From the NCBI GenBank assembly GCA_036874045.1, contig CM072336.1, positions 2,314,001-2,378,000 on the forward strand: 64,000 nucleotides of DNA. Reading direction: 5' to 3'. The notes under the pieces are model-generated. The model ran no database searches. It had not been told where the DNA came from and saw nothing but the letters and a program-made list of their open reading frames with translations. Shown piece by piece: positions 25,091-38,199 of this stretch. The DNA comes from Cymodocea nodosa. Taxonomy: Eukaryota; Streptophyta; Magnoliopsida; Alismatales; Cymodoceaceae. The stretch's first letter is position 1. Every line of letters begins with the position of its first letter. The position numbers and the translations under genes were made by a program.

Positions 25091-28000
25091 TTTTTGTTGA
25101 ACTTTCATCAGGAGTGGACTTGGCCATGTGTTTAGCGAGCTAATGTATTGATTTTTATCTGTATCAAATGCTGGAGGGAGAAGAGGTTTTGGAAGGTGCA
25201 GCTATCGTCGGTATGAAGGTCTTCTATTGGAGTAATTGGGGTTTTTCTACAAATTATGTTTCTCCTTGCGATTTTCGATTGTGTATTTAATTTATATACT
25301 TGTAATTGTCAATTTTCGATTGTGTATCTATTTGACAGACTTTTGGGTTGAGAACCTTTTTTATTTTTATCTGGTTCGTTAAGTGTTTCTGCATTAAATA
25401 ATAAGGGCATTGTAAATATTAAGAGTGGTTCATGTAATTTTCAAGTGCAATGGTGCAATAAAATTCTAGATTATATTAATATAAGGGTTTTATTTTTTCA
25501 ATTTTGAGTGGCTCATAACTCTCTCACCTTGACTCGGAATCCCTCTGCTACTGTAAAGTTTATCATATACCTAAATTCCATTTTGCGATTGAAAGTTCAT
25601 GTCTCTTGTTCCCTTGCAGCAAAAGACCTCATGTAAAATTTTATTGATATTATTAGCCAATAAGCTTATGCTTACATTTGGTATAAAATAACTCGTCCAT
25701 TTAAGAAAAGGGCTGGCTACTCAGACTTCTTGCACTCTTACTGTTATTAAGAGTAAGATGGCATAGATGATGTTTCACTTCAATATATCATGGAAGAGAT
25801 TTCAAGTTTAAAAAGTCCTAAGAAAAATAATATCATTATGAGGAAAAAAAAAACGACTCTTAAACTCGTTTCTGCAATAGAACAAAGTAATACATACTTG
25901 TCTCTTAATCCTTAGAACCTGCTCGGTAATGAGGACGTCAATGGATAGGATTGGAGACTTAGAGGCTAACGTATTATTCATCTATTTCTTTCAAATGAGT
26001 TACAAATCAAGTCACGATCTAATTTTTTAAAGCTTAACACTGGTTGGAGAAGATGGACCGAGTCAACTTAATGGATTAAAACAGGTTAGGTGCTAAATAT
26101 TTACTTAGACATACACCTAAAATTTTAATACGTTTAAATAAAAAAAATCAATAGCAAATTAAGAATATATGTTCCTACAAAAATTTAATACGTTTAATTT
26201 GCAACAAATGATGGTTATTTGTGGTCTTCCCTTACACAAGGTCTCTTTGTTAGCTTGCCGTATGCAAGGATATAAGGGTTTGTTCCGTATTTTCAAGACA
26301 TTTCTTCATACGTACTTTACTAGAAGAAAAGACCACGTGCACCGTACTTTATTGGTCTATTTTGTAGCTTAGTTAATCGCTAATGTTATATTCTGCATTC
26401 TAACTGCTGCCAACGTGAAGATGCAAAATGAACACGATAATTAACTGGAACTCTTTCCGTTGGAAGCTTAGCAATCAACATACCTTATCACTACTTGTGT
26501 CGCTAAACTAGTACTTTCCATGTATTAGCTCCTTGTCGCGTTGGGACGATTGTCAATAGGCACAAGGCATTTGCTGATGGAACGAGTTGCTCGATTACGC
26601 GATGTGACGATGTCAGAATGAAAATGTTTGACAAGGAGAAAAACAATCCGAGCCAGAATTTTCCTCATCCAAATTCTTCTAGTGTTGGATTGACGGAAAT
26701 CCAAAGAAAATACAGTGCTTTAATCTGCCATACAACAAATATAGAATAGAATGCAAGTTTTTTCGAAAAAAAAGAAGGATAAATAAACACGAAAAAGGAC
26801 TTGAAATTTGAGAACGTATACACGCAGAGTGTACCAGGTTACTGGTTTCAAATCTTATACAATCAATAAATGTAAACTAAAAAATTGCCTATTTTGACAA
26901 GAACCACGAAAAAAATACAATCTTCTAAACAGATTGATTTTTAGGAACCTCACTTTCAAAAATTATTACACCAATGCGAATAACAAGCTTGCCGTTTCCA
27001 TCTGCAGTTATCAACAAATTAATTATGTTATACACACACGCTTATCCGGTCTTCTAGGCCGAACACATGTTGCACGACTTCCCAAGAGAATAAATGATCC
27101 ACTGAGCAGCTGGACTCATCTATGGGATAACACCTTTTTATAGTTTGGTGAGTGGTGTTAGCTAGAAATTGTCGTAGTCCTCGGGGTTTCTTTTTTCTTT
27201 CATTCCTCCGTATTAAAAGGCTGAATCCTTGCTATAGACTCCCGTACACTGATGCAGCTCATTTTCCATGCACAACGACCCGTCAATGTCAAATAATAAG
27301 GGCAAAATGTCATGTAGTTGCTTCACGGCGAATTGAATTAATTTACGAAATTCCGGTTGTAACGCTGGAAGTAACATGAATCTTCAATGAGTATTCAGGC
27401 ACATATATCAGACCTGTTGTGAAAGGGCATAACACGTGTTACTATTGTCAAGAAGCTTATATATATTTCCCTTGTATATAAATTAAGGATGGCTCTTGTC
27501 TCTATTCTAGACCTGGGCATTGACGTGTTGTGTACACCTCATCTAAACAGATTGTGTTTTTGTCTATCATTTTTCAGTCATGTTTCTTCTAGTTTTATAA
27601 AATTATGATTGTTTATCAACATTATATGCAAACACTAAAATCAAACATCTATGAAATAAAATTGTATCCTGTTTGGTATTTATACACTAAAATCACTCTT
27701 TAATGTTAAATATGAACAAATAGTTTATAAAGTCTATTTAAATCAGGTCGAATCACGTCAAAGCATGACAAAATAAAGTTATGTTCATTGACGATGAATA
27801 ATGTAAATATTTCAAAATGGTTCAGATTTGAGAAAATATCTTTAACACGTCAGCATGATTTTTGGACAGATTTTATTATTATGCTGTGCAAAATTGAATT
27901 TACATATGATGTAAAATGTAGTTACATACAATATTGTTTCAGTTAAATTTGGAAGCTTATGAAACTCAATATAGACATTAGATTCAATTAAGACCATGTC

Positions 28001-28102
28001 AGCTTTCTTCTCCTTTTGTTAATGAGCACCTGTACCTTTGAAAAATAATTATACTTTCTTTGGGATAAATCATCTTAGATATGCTTCATAGAATCATAAA
28101 TA
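25091..28102. other. Intergenic region between convergent genes
   Basis: About 3 kb between the 3' ends of the C4-hydroxylase gene (plus) and the TRIPP-like gene (minus). It includes the 3' UTRs. A duplicated CGATTTTCGATTGTGTAT-like word occurs near 25270 and 25310. Otherwise AT-rich with no supported gene or element. Confidence 0.55.
25457..25462 (+). promoter_or_regulatory. Candidate poly(A) signal of the C4-hydroxylase gene
   Basis: AATAAA, 367 nt after the stop codon, in a T-rich context. Plausible distance only. Confidence 0.35.
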
Positions 28103-31100
28103 TCAATGCACGTAACATTTCAGGTGTTGGATCAAACCTTTCTCCTTAACAGCTATCTGCAAGGTGTCTAAGGTTATAATTCCATCCTTCAAGGGAAGCA
28201 ACTCAAGCTTGAATTTAGCACTTGATCGAGCAGGAATACACCTAATGTCACAGAAGAACACAATTCAAAAATCAGTTCTAGTATATATGCTGATTTTAAA
28301 GATTAATATTACCCTAGAGGAACAGTGCTTTGCAGCCAAAGATGTGTACAGCCCAATTCCGAATCATTAATGACATCAGGAACTGAAGCTGTACATTCAC
28401 TGAGGTAGCTTGTTGAGTGTAGCTTCTGATCACTGCCCTCCTTTTGACCCTCTGATAAAGCCAAAGAATTCATCCTTTGCATGCTAATGTCTGTACTGCA
28501 ACCGTCACCGGTCATCCTTCCCTTGTAAACAGGAAATCCAGCAAATGGCCTAGTGGGAGATGATGGAGTTGAATTTATAGGCAGCACTGAAGGTGGTGCT
28601 GTAAATGATGCTGGTGCAAGTACAGTTAAAGTAAGATCATCATCTGTTGAATTTGTTGCCTGAAGTGTTAGTTCCTGCAGCAAGGACTAAATTTGTCAGA
28701 ACTTGGAGAAAAAGTAATCAAGTAAATATTTAGTCATTATTCAGCAGAATTTATAAATAAAATTGGGAAAAAGAATATGAACTTGAATAGGAAGTTGAGA
28801 TATCCCTTGTCCTTGAGGTCCAAAAGTTCGTTCAGTGATTTTTGATGAAACAGAGATCATCAGATTCCTTATGTTATGAGGTTTCCAGCTCGTTGGCTTC
28901 TTCAGAAATAGCTTTGATTCTATTTAAAGAAACAAACAAATACAATATAAAGAATGGTTCTTTACAATCACAATGTTTCAACTCTTCCACTCTTATACAA
29001 CTTTCTTAAGGAAAATAAAACAAAATTTCAAATTTGTTAGTATTCACCTGTATAATTGCATCTGAACATCACTAAAATTGCATATTTATTTTCAGTAACA
29101 GTATTTCTTTCGTTACTCATCTTTGTTATCATAAGCTCATTTTTCACAGAAGTTCCCATGTTTGATTGCAATGGAAGGGAGCTTTTATCACCAATAAATT
29201 TGACATCTCCAGCAACCAAGGGTATTGGCTTCAGAATAAAGGCATGCTCCTCACCTCTCCTACATCAATGATGTTAAATGAGGAAGTAATTGTAGGAAGT
29301 TATGAAGATTGACAACCATTACACATATAGGAAAAAGTCTTTTGAATCTCTCATATAGAAAAATATTACGATCTCATTTTTCTTATAAGATTTTAAACCA
29401 AATAAATGCCATGCTAGAATTTTTGATAATTTAGTGCTATTATTTATTTATTAAAAATCAAAGAATTGGTGGTTAGCTTCAGAATAAAAGAATGTTTCTC
29501 ACCTCTACTACAACAGTGACTTCAAAATGAAGAAGTGCAAACAATAACCAATGCTTCATCCCATTACATGAGATCGAAAATACAAACTGTTTACCTTTAT
29601 CGATTCATATCCATCATTGATTACGTAATTTTAGAGCTTTTTTATTTCTTCATATTTCTTTTACTTCCACTTGAAATTAATGTTTATACTTTCCTTACAA
29701 GCACATCTATAGACCCCATAGATGTGATCAAACCATCTAATATGGTTTTCTCTAATTTTATCTTCTTTGAAACATAGTTGTAAAAAAAGAAAAAATGCCA
29801 TTTAAATGCTTATTAAAGTTTTTTTTACCCAAACAGTCTAGTCTTTGAAAGCAATGGAAAAAACAGTTTGAAAAATAGCCATTTTTTGGTTTAAATGGTC
29901 ATTTTCCCATTTTTTGAAAGAATGGTATTTTTCATTTTTTGTCCATCTGAATGGCCATTCTTTTTTTGGATTTTACCTTTTGAGTAGCTGTCATTTACAT
30001 GATTTTACTATTTTTGTATTTGAATTCGCTATTTTTCAATACATTATCCCACTAAGTGAGATCAAGAACGTGAATGCCAGAGTTATTTTTATCACTAAAT
30101 CTTCTATTAGATTATGTAATTTTAAATCTTTTTTGAACTATTTCTATTAAAATAATTTTGGTTCTTCTTCTACCTCTTTTAGTGATGGCAAAAATTAATA
30201 AATACATTAATCTCACCATATGGCATCAACTACATGAATTCTTTTTTCTAGTTGTTCCTGTAAAACACTAAATCTTCCATTAAGTTATGTGAATTTAAAT
30301 AATTTTTCATTATTCCTACTCAAGTAATTTATCTTACTTTACCCTGTTTAGTTTCATCTCAATTAATGAATTCTTTTTCCTTTATAGATGCATCTATATA
30401 AGCCTTTTATGAATATGATCAAACTGTATGAGATAAATTTCACTTATTTTATCGTCAGTTGATGCAACTTTTACTTTATTTCAAATAAAATCATTTCTTA
30501 CCTCTTATATTATTACCACTCATCTATTTTAACGGTTGCATCTTTGTTATACTAATGTTTTGCACATTTTCATGCTCAATAGCACAACATTTAAAGTTGT
30601 AAAATATGCCTCAATAAATAGATGTTTTGTAGAATTTCACATTTTAGTATTCTTTTATCATAGACACTCTAGTGATATTTCTTAGCTTCATCTAACCTAC
30701 TTTATTTTGTGAATAGCATCACCTATAATTTCTTTAGTGTTACTTAATATAGTATTTAAATGATCTTTTATAATATTTCATTGATCCTTCTTAACATTCG
30801 TATATCTATAACACTAACTTTTTACATGTTTATGTAGAATTCTTCTTTTAATTTTAGAAGTGTTTGTCACATAACACTTAGAGGCATTCAACCTACTTTG
30901 AAGTATGTGAAAAGCATCATCTATAATTTCTTTATCATTACTTATTGAAGATCCCAAATTAGTTAATTCCCTTTTCTTTATAGATGCATCTAAAGACCTT
31001 CTATAGGCATAACCAAACTATCTAGACAATTTTCTCTAATTTTATCCTAAATTGATAGATGATGCTACTAACAAAATCAACTAATTTACAAAAATAATTA

Positions 31101-34100
31101 ACAGAATATGTAGGTAGAACAGACCAACCTAAGGGCAAGATTAGGTAAACAATGTTCATTCCCAGCTTCAATGCATGATAAAGGTAAGAAAGAAGGTTCT
31201 TCGTTCATTGGTGCTTCCTCAAAGATAATGCTTATGGCATCCACATAAACTATAATATCTGGTATGTGATCAGGTGAAGCATTCTGAAAAATACACAATC
31301 CATAATTTTGCATTAGTAGAAAAAAAACAAGGGGGAAAAATAAAATGCAGAAATTTGAGGTGAGGTAAAATGCAGACGTTGAACCTTTATCTGAACACAA
31401 AGAAGATCCTCTGTGTTACATTCTGTGGAAAAAGATTGTATCTCAATAGGTTGGATGATTTCTAGTTTTTTTCGCCACCTCTTTCCTGGTAAGTACATGC
31501 CTCCCGATCCACATGGAACAAAGTATCTTTCTGGTTCTAATTGTACACCCCTAAATGACAAATGCTCCTTAGTACCCAAACCTAGACCTTTCATCGGGGT
31601 TTCTTCAGTATAGTCAAGGTCTTCAAGATCAAAGCTAGGTTTTGAGTTGGGTGGGAGAACATCAAGGGAGGAGCTTGTGTTAGCTTGAGGGAGTGTAGAC
31701 ATGGAGTAGCTTCTAAAGTTGCCAAAAGAAAAACGTTGCGAGCTAGACAAGGAAGCTAAAATAGGCTTTTGTGATGCACTTCCTGCATCTAAACGAGAAT
31801 TCAGTGGAGGAGATAATGTACGTGTGGGAAGGGGAACAGTATGATCAAGAGGAAGGAGCCACTTTAGAAGTTCCTGACACGGATCCTCAAAGGCTGTAAC
31901 AGCTTGGTCATTCTCAGTGGAAAGTTTTTTGACTGGATGATTCTCAAATTGAATGACTTCAAGGATGGGGTTTTTAAAACTTTCAATTCCAACATTAGCT
32001 TCTAAAAGAACCTGCATCCTTCCAGAACACAACATGAACCAGATTATCAGTTACGAACTTACAATAATTGAAATATGAAATATTCACAAAAACAACAAAG
32101 AGAAAAACAAAAAAGTATAGCCCACATGAATGAAAAAAACCAATGGCCTGTTTGTGTAGGTTTTTAGTTTATTGTTTTTGTCAATGGATCCCTTTGATGA
32201 AAAAACCAAAAAAAACTCTTGCGAATTTTTTCTCTCCACTCAAAGCCACTAAACAAATTATTCTTTCATAACATGTCAACAAATTTGAAAAAAAAATGAA
32301 AACCTGCAAATAAATGATAGGAATATCACAAACCTGCAGCAGCTACATTCATTTCAAAATCAAGAAATAAATATTTGCTAAAAAAGCACAACATTTAATT
32401 TGAAATTTTGAACAGATGATGATATTAATCATTTGAACCGGTTTACATAACAAGTATATTAAAGGTGGTAAAGATAAGCATACATTGGCTAAAGGGATAC
32501 ACTAAATTTATGGGTCAGTCTACCTCAGTAATTCTCTAGCCGGTTCTGAGATGGACTAGTCGTTTGGAAGTGCATTATAAACTAACCCAAAACTTAAAGC
32601 CCAAAAGAAAATGCACAGAAGTGCAAAGTTTCAAACAATAAATAAGAAAAATTCAGTACATGAGAATTCCACCAATATACCATCTGAGGAGGGTCAATTT
32701 GTATGCATAATCAACGATAAAAAATGCAAAATATATGTTAGATATGTTATTCTAATACTCTTCTGATAACACAAAATTATAAGAGCTGTAATGATATAAA
32801 ATGAAGCATATTGGTTCTAGGTTTATGTAATCAAATTTGGCATTGCCTGTAATCCTGATATATCAAATAAGAGGAAGTAGAGGGTTGTGCACAAAGAAAG
32901 TGAGAGAAATAAAAGAGAAAGTGAATTTTCTTTGGCTATTCAAAATAAAGGTGTTTGTGTACATATTTGAAAATAAAAGTAAGGAAAAATAAATCCTTTT
33001 ACTTTCCAATCAAAAATCTAATTCCCTCATTCTTCACACCTACACTTTGAAAATCCAAAGAAATTCACCGAACTTTAATCAAAAGCTTTATTATGATATT
33101 TTTATATAAATTAATTATTTCTACATTCTTGATATTTTCTTAGTGTTTATGCTTTTTAAATTTAGAAAAATAAATATAATACTAATATTAATAATAATAT
33201 AACATATTATTCTAATAATATATATTAATAAAATAATATTATTTATACTTTAATAATAATCTAAATTTTTTCCAATAAACTAGCAATTGAGATAAAATCA
33301 TATGTTTACCTTTGAAAAAAAAACACCCAAATTTGAAATTTCTTTAAATACTTAAAAGGTACAGGCACCAAAATTGATGATCGGCAAAAAATAATTTTAT
33401 TGTGCCTTACAAGTATTGTTGATTTCCTTTGACTCTTGAAAGACCCTAAGTTTAACACACTCAAAGTAACTTTGAAATAGTCCCTATTCATAGGAGATGT
33501 GTGTTCCCTTTTGCAGGTTGACAGTTGGAATTCAAAAATATCAAAATGAACAGATGCACACCAAAATATGTATACTTTATGGACAATCTTCAATAAAAAT
33601 TATCCTATAACTTTGGTTTTGAAGTTGCATGTGGATGAATCTTCTTCTTCTTTATGCCTCTCTTACCTTGTTAGAGCTATTCAAATAATTCATTTTATTT
33701 TATCTTGTATTTTTCAATGAGGTTTTCTTTGAAGGCATATGTGTTAAAGATACAGAGTTCAATTATATTGTAAATTGAGGGTATGCTTAAATCTTTTTCT
33801 ATGAAAGATTCATGAGATTGTAAAGGACTTCTTAATCGCTTGGGAGGAAAAAGGTTTAGTGGAATCCCATGAAATAGTGGTACGTGAGGGTCTAGAGTAA
33901 AGCAACCCAAAGTCCCCATTAAATAATAAAATATTGTCTATGTTTTGTCTATTTTGTTAAATTGGTGAAAAATATATACATATATAGGTAGACAATAGAT
34001 AGTGTGAGAAGGAAGACAAGCATGAAAAAAGTTTGCCAAGTATTTGATAATTTTATTTGGTTGCAATGAGATGATAAGTTTGAAAATGTTTACAGCACAA

Positions 34101-35392
34101 AATTTACAGAACAAATAATCATTTTAGGATACATAGATAAAATTATACACGAGTAAGAAAACAGGGAAAGAACAATACATCAGAAATTAGAGAAATAAGA
34201 TTCATTCATAATTTAGAGAAATTGTTTATTAGAAGAACATACCACTATATCTCCATTGTGCAATGAGCAGCATCTGCCTTTATTTGTAGCCAGTCCACCA
34301 AAAACATTTCCATCAAAGTGTCCTCTGTCTATAATTGGATTCATAAAATTGTCTTGAATTGATGTTTTTCTTGATCCAGCATAAGTCCCCTCAACCACGC
34401 TTCTTTTGGACCAAAGTGGTTCATCACCCTCAGCAATCCTGATGAAAAAGTAGGAATTTGAAAACCTTTTCAATAATGCCTCAGTCTGGTGTCGATAATC
34501 TTCCATCCTGATCAACTTCTGAACTTCAGTATTGCTTCTCTCTAAAAAAGCCGGTGTTTCAGAATTTTTCTTGGAGTTTCCAATCTCCATAGGCTGATTC
34601 ACATTATTGATATCTGTATCTATAGAGAAAGAATTTGGAACTGTAGTTTTCTTATGTTGTTTGATTTGTTGCCTTCTATTTTTGGACATCAAAGCTGCAA
34701 CTTTAAAAGGTGTAATAACTTCAGTATCCCTCTTAGAAGCAGCTAGGCATGCCAATAAATGAATCTGCTCCCCTGTGAAATGAACAGATTGGATAAGCAG
34801 AAGCAAGAATTACTTTCCATTTCATTGATATGAGACAGCTGGTTAAAGTAGATACCACCTAACAATAAAAATGGTTACCTGGGAAAACAAAAGAACGGTC
34901 AAGTGACCGAATCAACTCAATGTCTGATACAGAAGTCCAATTTTCAGGAAGTTTTTCTGCAGACAATTAATCATATATTTTTAACTTCAAAGATATCTAG
35001 CTACTTGTAGCAAACTATAGATTCAAGTAACATAAAAAAAAAACAGAGAACCATAAAAGAACACAAACAACTATTGACCAATCTGAAGATGAAACTCAAT
35101 GAGTTGTGGAAGATGACGTGCCAAGTGGAATTGTGATGCATCCTTCATCTTCGTTAACATCAGAGTACTTCTCTACGTAAACTTGATTGCTTGCATCAAC
35201 AACACTATCAGCATTGTCAGAGGCTACAGAATCACCATCAGCATTCTCGTCTTTTTCATTTGTCAATGGGTCTTTGGATATAAGGCCTTCCAAAGTAGTA
35301 ACAGGTTGCAGAGAAGCTTGCACGTCCTTGGAAGATTCATGAACAGTTGGTAACTGTGGAGCTATAGGATGTGTTCGCAACAGAAAATTCAT
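28103..35392 (-). CDS. Conserved plant protein resembling TRIPP (TRAPPII-associated), 9 coding exons
   Basis: Coding exons on the minus strand: 35392-35122, 34956-34879, 34772-34243, 32011-31385, 31283-31129, 29259-29048, 28919-28783, 28674-28313, 28241-28103, giving 836 aa. The N-terminus MNFLLRTHPIAP is followed by an acidic stretch. Conserved blocks include LDRSFVFPGEQIHLLACL, RMEDYRHQTEALLKRF, CCSLHNGDIVVLLEANVG, DPCQELLKWLLPLD, NIR-LMISVSSK, and the C-terminal KLELLPLKDGIITLDTLQI. No catalytic motif or membrane segment is visible; the C-terminal half reads like beta-rich, arrestin/Ig-like modules. From memory the pattern fits the plant-specific family of Arabidopsis TRIPP, a TRAPPII subunit acting at the trans-Golgi network. 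The family match is likely, the name less certain. The first intron needs a GC donor (see findings). Two introns near 2 kb (34242-32012 and 31128-29260) are filled with repeats. Confidence 0.82.
29540..31080 (-). mobile_element. Array of RTE-type LINE 3' fragments in an intron of the TRIPP-like gene
   Basis: On the minus strand several blocks of the RTE-type ORF recur: KMREN-IRWFDHIYG (29760-29690) and FDHIHKR (about 30430) match RLRWFGHVQRRPLDAP, and a third degraded version lies at 31060-30980. DAIHKIK plus FYKTSIY and ENVQNISITKM (30750-30540) match the upstream DVTHRIK and FYRTAVRP...HVQKMSVAEM region, which is repeated at 30950-30790. The order implies at least three partial copies in a row. 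All are heavily decayed and in host-gene sense. Confidence 0.7.
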
Positions 35393-36135
35393 TTCTTAAA
35401 GGGAACAGAAATCCTGCAGAAAGGAACGGAAGTTCAAAAACTCTTAAATGATTGCTTGACCGCAAGAGACCTTGTCTCAAAACATAATCTCTACTTTGCA
35501 AGCATTAAGAGGAGTACATGGGAGGAAACGACACAGAAGTGTAACATTAGTTACAGTTTAGCTAAAAACAATGAAGGAATACCATTTATTACCGTCTGCA
35601 ACATTCTCCTTTTCATTACTATATTTTTTTGAGCGGTACATGTCTTTCTATATTGAAATTGCAATTGACCAACTGGCATGCACATCATATCTAGCGAACG
35701 GCAGCATTTCGCACTTAATTTTTAGGCTCAAAACCTAAACGAAACTGTGTAATTCGTACATAAATCTACATGGCAAACTACGACGTTCAGAAGGTTGACA
35801 CGGCAATTACGAACAATATTCTTGAAGCAAGCGCGTAGAACAATCAATTCTTAAATGAGTCGATAACACCGATTTTCATTCACCACAAAATCATGCAATC
35901 CCCCTGGTCCAAGAGATAAGACAGAGATCGCGCGTACCCGACCGAAAGCAAAGCGACAGAGTTGCGCAGCAGAAGATATAGTGGTGGCCCCTTCTCCTTC
36001 CTTGCCGTGATGGAGTGGAAGGGGAAGAAGGTGGTGCTGGTGATTGGGGGTTTTGTGCAGATCGGATTGTGAGATCGGGAGAGAGGTAGGAACGCTGGAG
36101 CGGAATGTGTCGCCGTGTCGATCCCCATTTCTACC
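35393..36135 (-). other. Probable 5' UTR exon and first intron of the TRIPP-like gene
   Basis: The start codon at 35392 lies about 23 nt after a good acceptor (CTGCAG, 35420-35415), so the leader is probably split. A GC-richer block at 35885-36130, ending in TTTTGTG before a GT, fits a non-coding first exon. ORFs in this block have no family likeness and are not called. Confidence 0.45.
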
Positions 36136-36312
36136 CATCTGTTCCCATTTATTCAGTGACGTTTACGTGTTTACTGCTTTATTCCATTCGGTAAATGTCA
36201 AACCTTGTATTGAACCGCAAATGTTACGCACCGGTGTTTGTGGTTTGTTCTTAGTTTAAATCCTAAATAATGTAAAAACATTATCATTTTTTTCAAAAAA
36301 ATCATAAAAGTT

Positions 36313-36314
36313 TA

Positions 36315-36372
<58 letters not shown>
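36313..36372. repeat. (TAA)n-(TTA)n palindromic microsatellite
   Basis: About nine TAA units are followed directly by about ten TTA units, making a nearly perfect 60-bp hairpin. Position is just upstream of the TRIPP-like gene. Confidence 0.92.
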
Positions 36373-37789
36373 TAAATTTAAAGATTTTATTCTTTAAAGA
36401 TCTCATGAAGTAATGAAAAACAAACAGAAACTCTGTGGACAACCCTTCTTCTTTTTTTTGCATTCAACTATAAAAGTTAATTTAAACATTTTTAAAATCA
36501 TAATGAACCATAAAAATAATGGAAAGTAAATCAAAACAATCACTCAAAATTGTTTCAATGAAGATCGATTTTAGTTCAATGTATTAATAAAATATTAAAT
36601 GAATTAAAGCAACAACATATATTTTTAATTTATATATTATTCATATTTAGATATTTAGGCTTCTTAAACAAATTATACTTAAAATGTCAAACATAATAGT
36701 CAACATAAATATAATGATATCATACGTGAATACATAATATAATTTATTATCTATTTTTTTAATACTTAAAATATATATACTTATACTTCAAATAAATATT
36801 CATTAGTCAAAAATTCAAATTTAAATGCGATAAGACATCTAAGGGTGTAAAGACAAGTGGTTCTGGTTATAACAAGTAATATCTAACATTATCTATTTAA
36901 ACAATTAATTATTAAGAGAATTGGCAAAAGTCAATTTAGTTACAGCTGTTTGTGCATGTGAAGAACGAGGGAAAAAGAAAATAAGAAGAAGGAAAATGAT
37001 GGAAAAAGAAAATAATATTAATTTTTTTAAAAAAATTATTAATATTTATATATCTAATGTAAAATAACGAAAATTGAAATTCAATATTCGTGTACTTAAT
37101 GGAAAATAATATAAATTAATATTAATATATTTGTGTATATCTTAGAAAATGACCAGCATTTAATTTGATAAAAATTAATTTTACGAAATAATTAAATTAA
37201 AAATAAATCATAAAGTAATTTTTCTATATTTCAACTATATTTTCCTAATATTATTCTTTGAAATAAAAATTATACAAATACCACAATAAAGTTTTAACAG
37301 ATACTAATCAAGTAACATATTAACAATGACAATCTTTTCTTTAAAATATAAAAGTAGCAACACAGTTCGATAATATTCAAAGAAAATTTTTACGAAAGTT
37401 ATACATTAGCTTCTTTAATCATCTCACGCAACTTTTATGATTGATTCACATATTTTATCAGTAATTTTCTTTTCTATCGTTGACTTTGTTTTAAAAGAAT
37501 GTTGATTTCTTTTTATTTTTTTAGGTTCAAAGTTCAAACACTTCTTCATAATTAACTTTATTAATTTCTCATAACTCAACTTTAAAATCTTTAAGTAAAT
37601 ATTCTTTATTTACTTTTTAAATAAAATCATAAAGTAAAAAACATATTATAACAAATTTTACCTATATTTTATAATAATAAAAAGACACGTAACTTCGTAA
37701 TATTATAAACTTATGTTTTATTATTCTAAATGTCTTCTTAATCATCGTCGGAATGTCAGTAATTAAAATTTCCTATAGTATTTGAAAAT

Positions 37790-38035
37790 TGGTTGACATC
37801 ATATTCAACCCAACCAGAGAACACGCGCGGCAGCTACGGGCGACGGCGAGCTTCGGCGGCGACAGTAGTGGAGGCGGAGGCACGGTCCTTCGCAGCTTCG
37901 ACGGAGGTACGGGGCGATTCAATGACGAACCTTCGACGACGACACGAAGGGTCGAGCACTCGAGCGACGGTGAATTTTTACGGAAGGTATGTATGAACTC
38001 GGAAATTTTTACGAGACGTCGTCGGTAAATGCCGA
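37790..38035. other. GC island, possible orphan exon
   Basis: A sharp GC rise with many CGNCG words within AT-rich DNA. On the plus strand an open frame rich in Arg, Ser and Ala runs to a GGAAG/GTATGT donor-like site (about 37987). On the minus strand the frame is Pro/Ser-rich. No family recognised; could be a captured gene fragment in a transposon. Confidence 0.3.
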
Positions 38036-38199
38036 TAAAATTTTGACGTTTTAGCACAAACCACACCTTTGTTGTTAATTATTTAAAAGTGATAATGAAT
38101 TTGATTAATTAAAAGTGAAAATTACATAAATCATTTAATAAATCCAATTTATATCTTTGCTATTTTCTCAGTCTACTTAAAACATCTTTTTCACTCTTC

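Noticed and set aside
32736-33038. Possible solo LTR (starts TGTTAGATATG, ends TTCTTCACA) in the TRIPP-like intron
   Set aside because: The TG...CA ends are suggestive, but no target-site duplication or family match could be seen.
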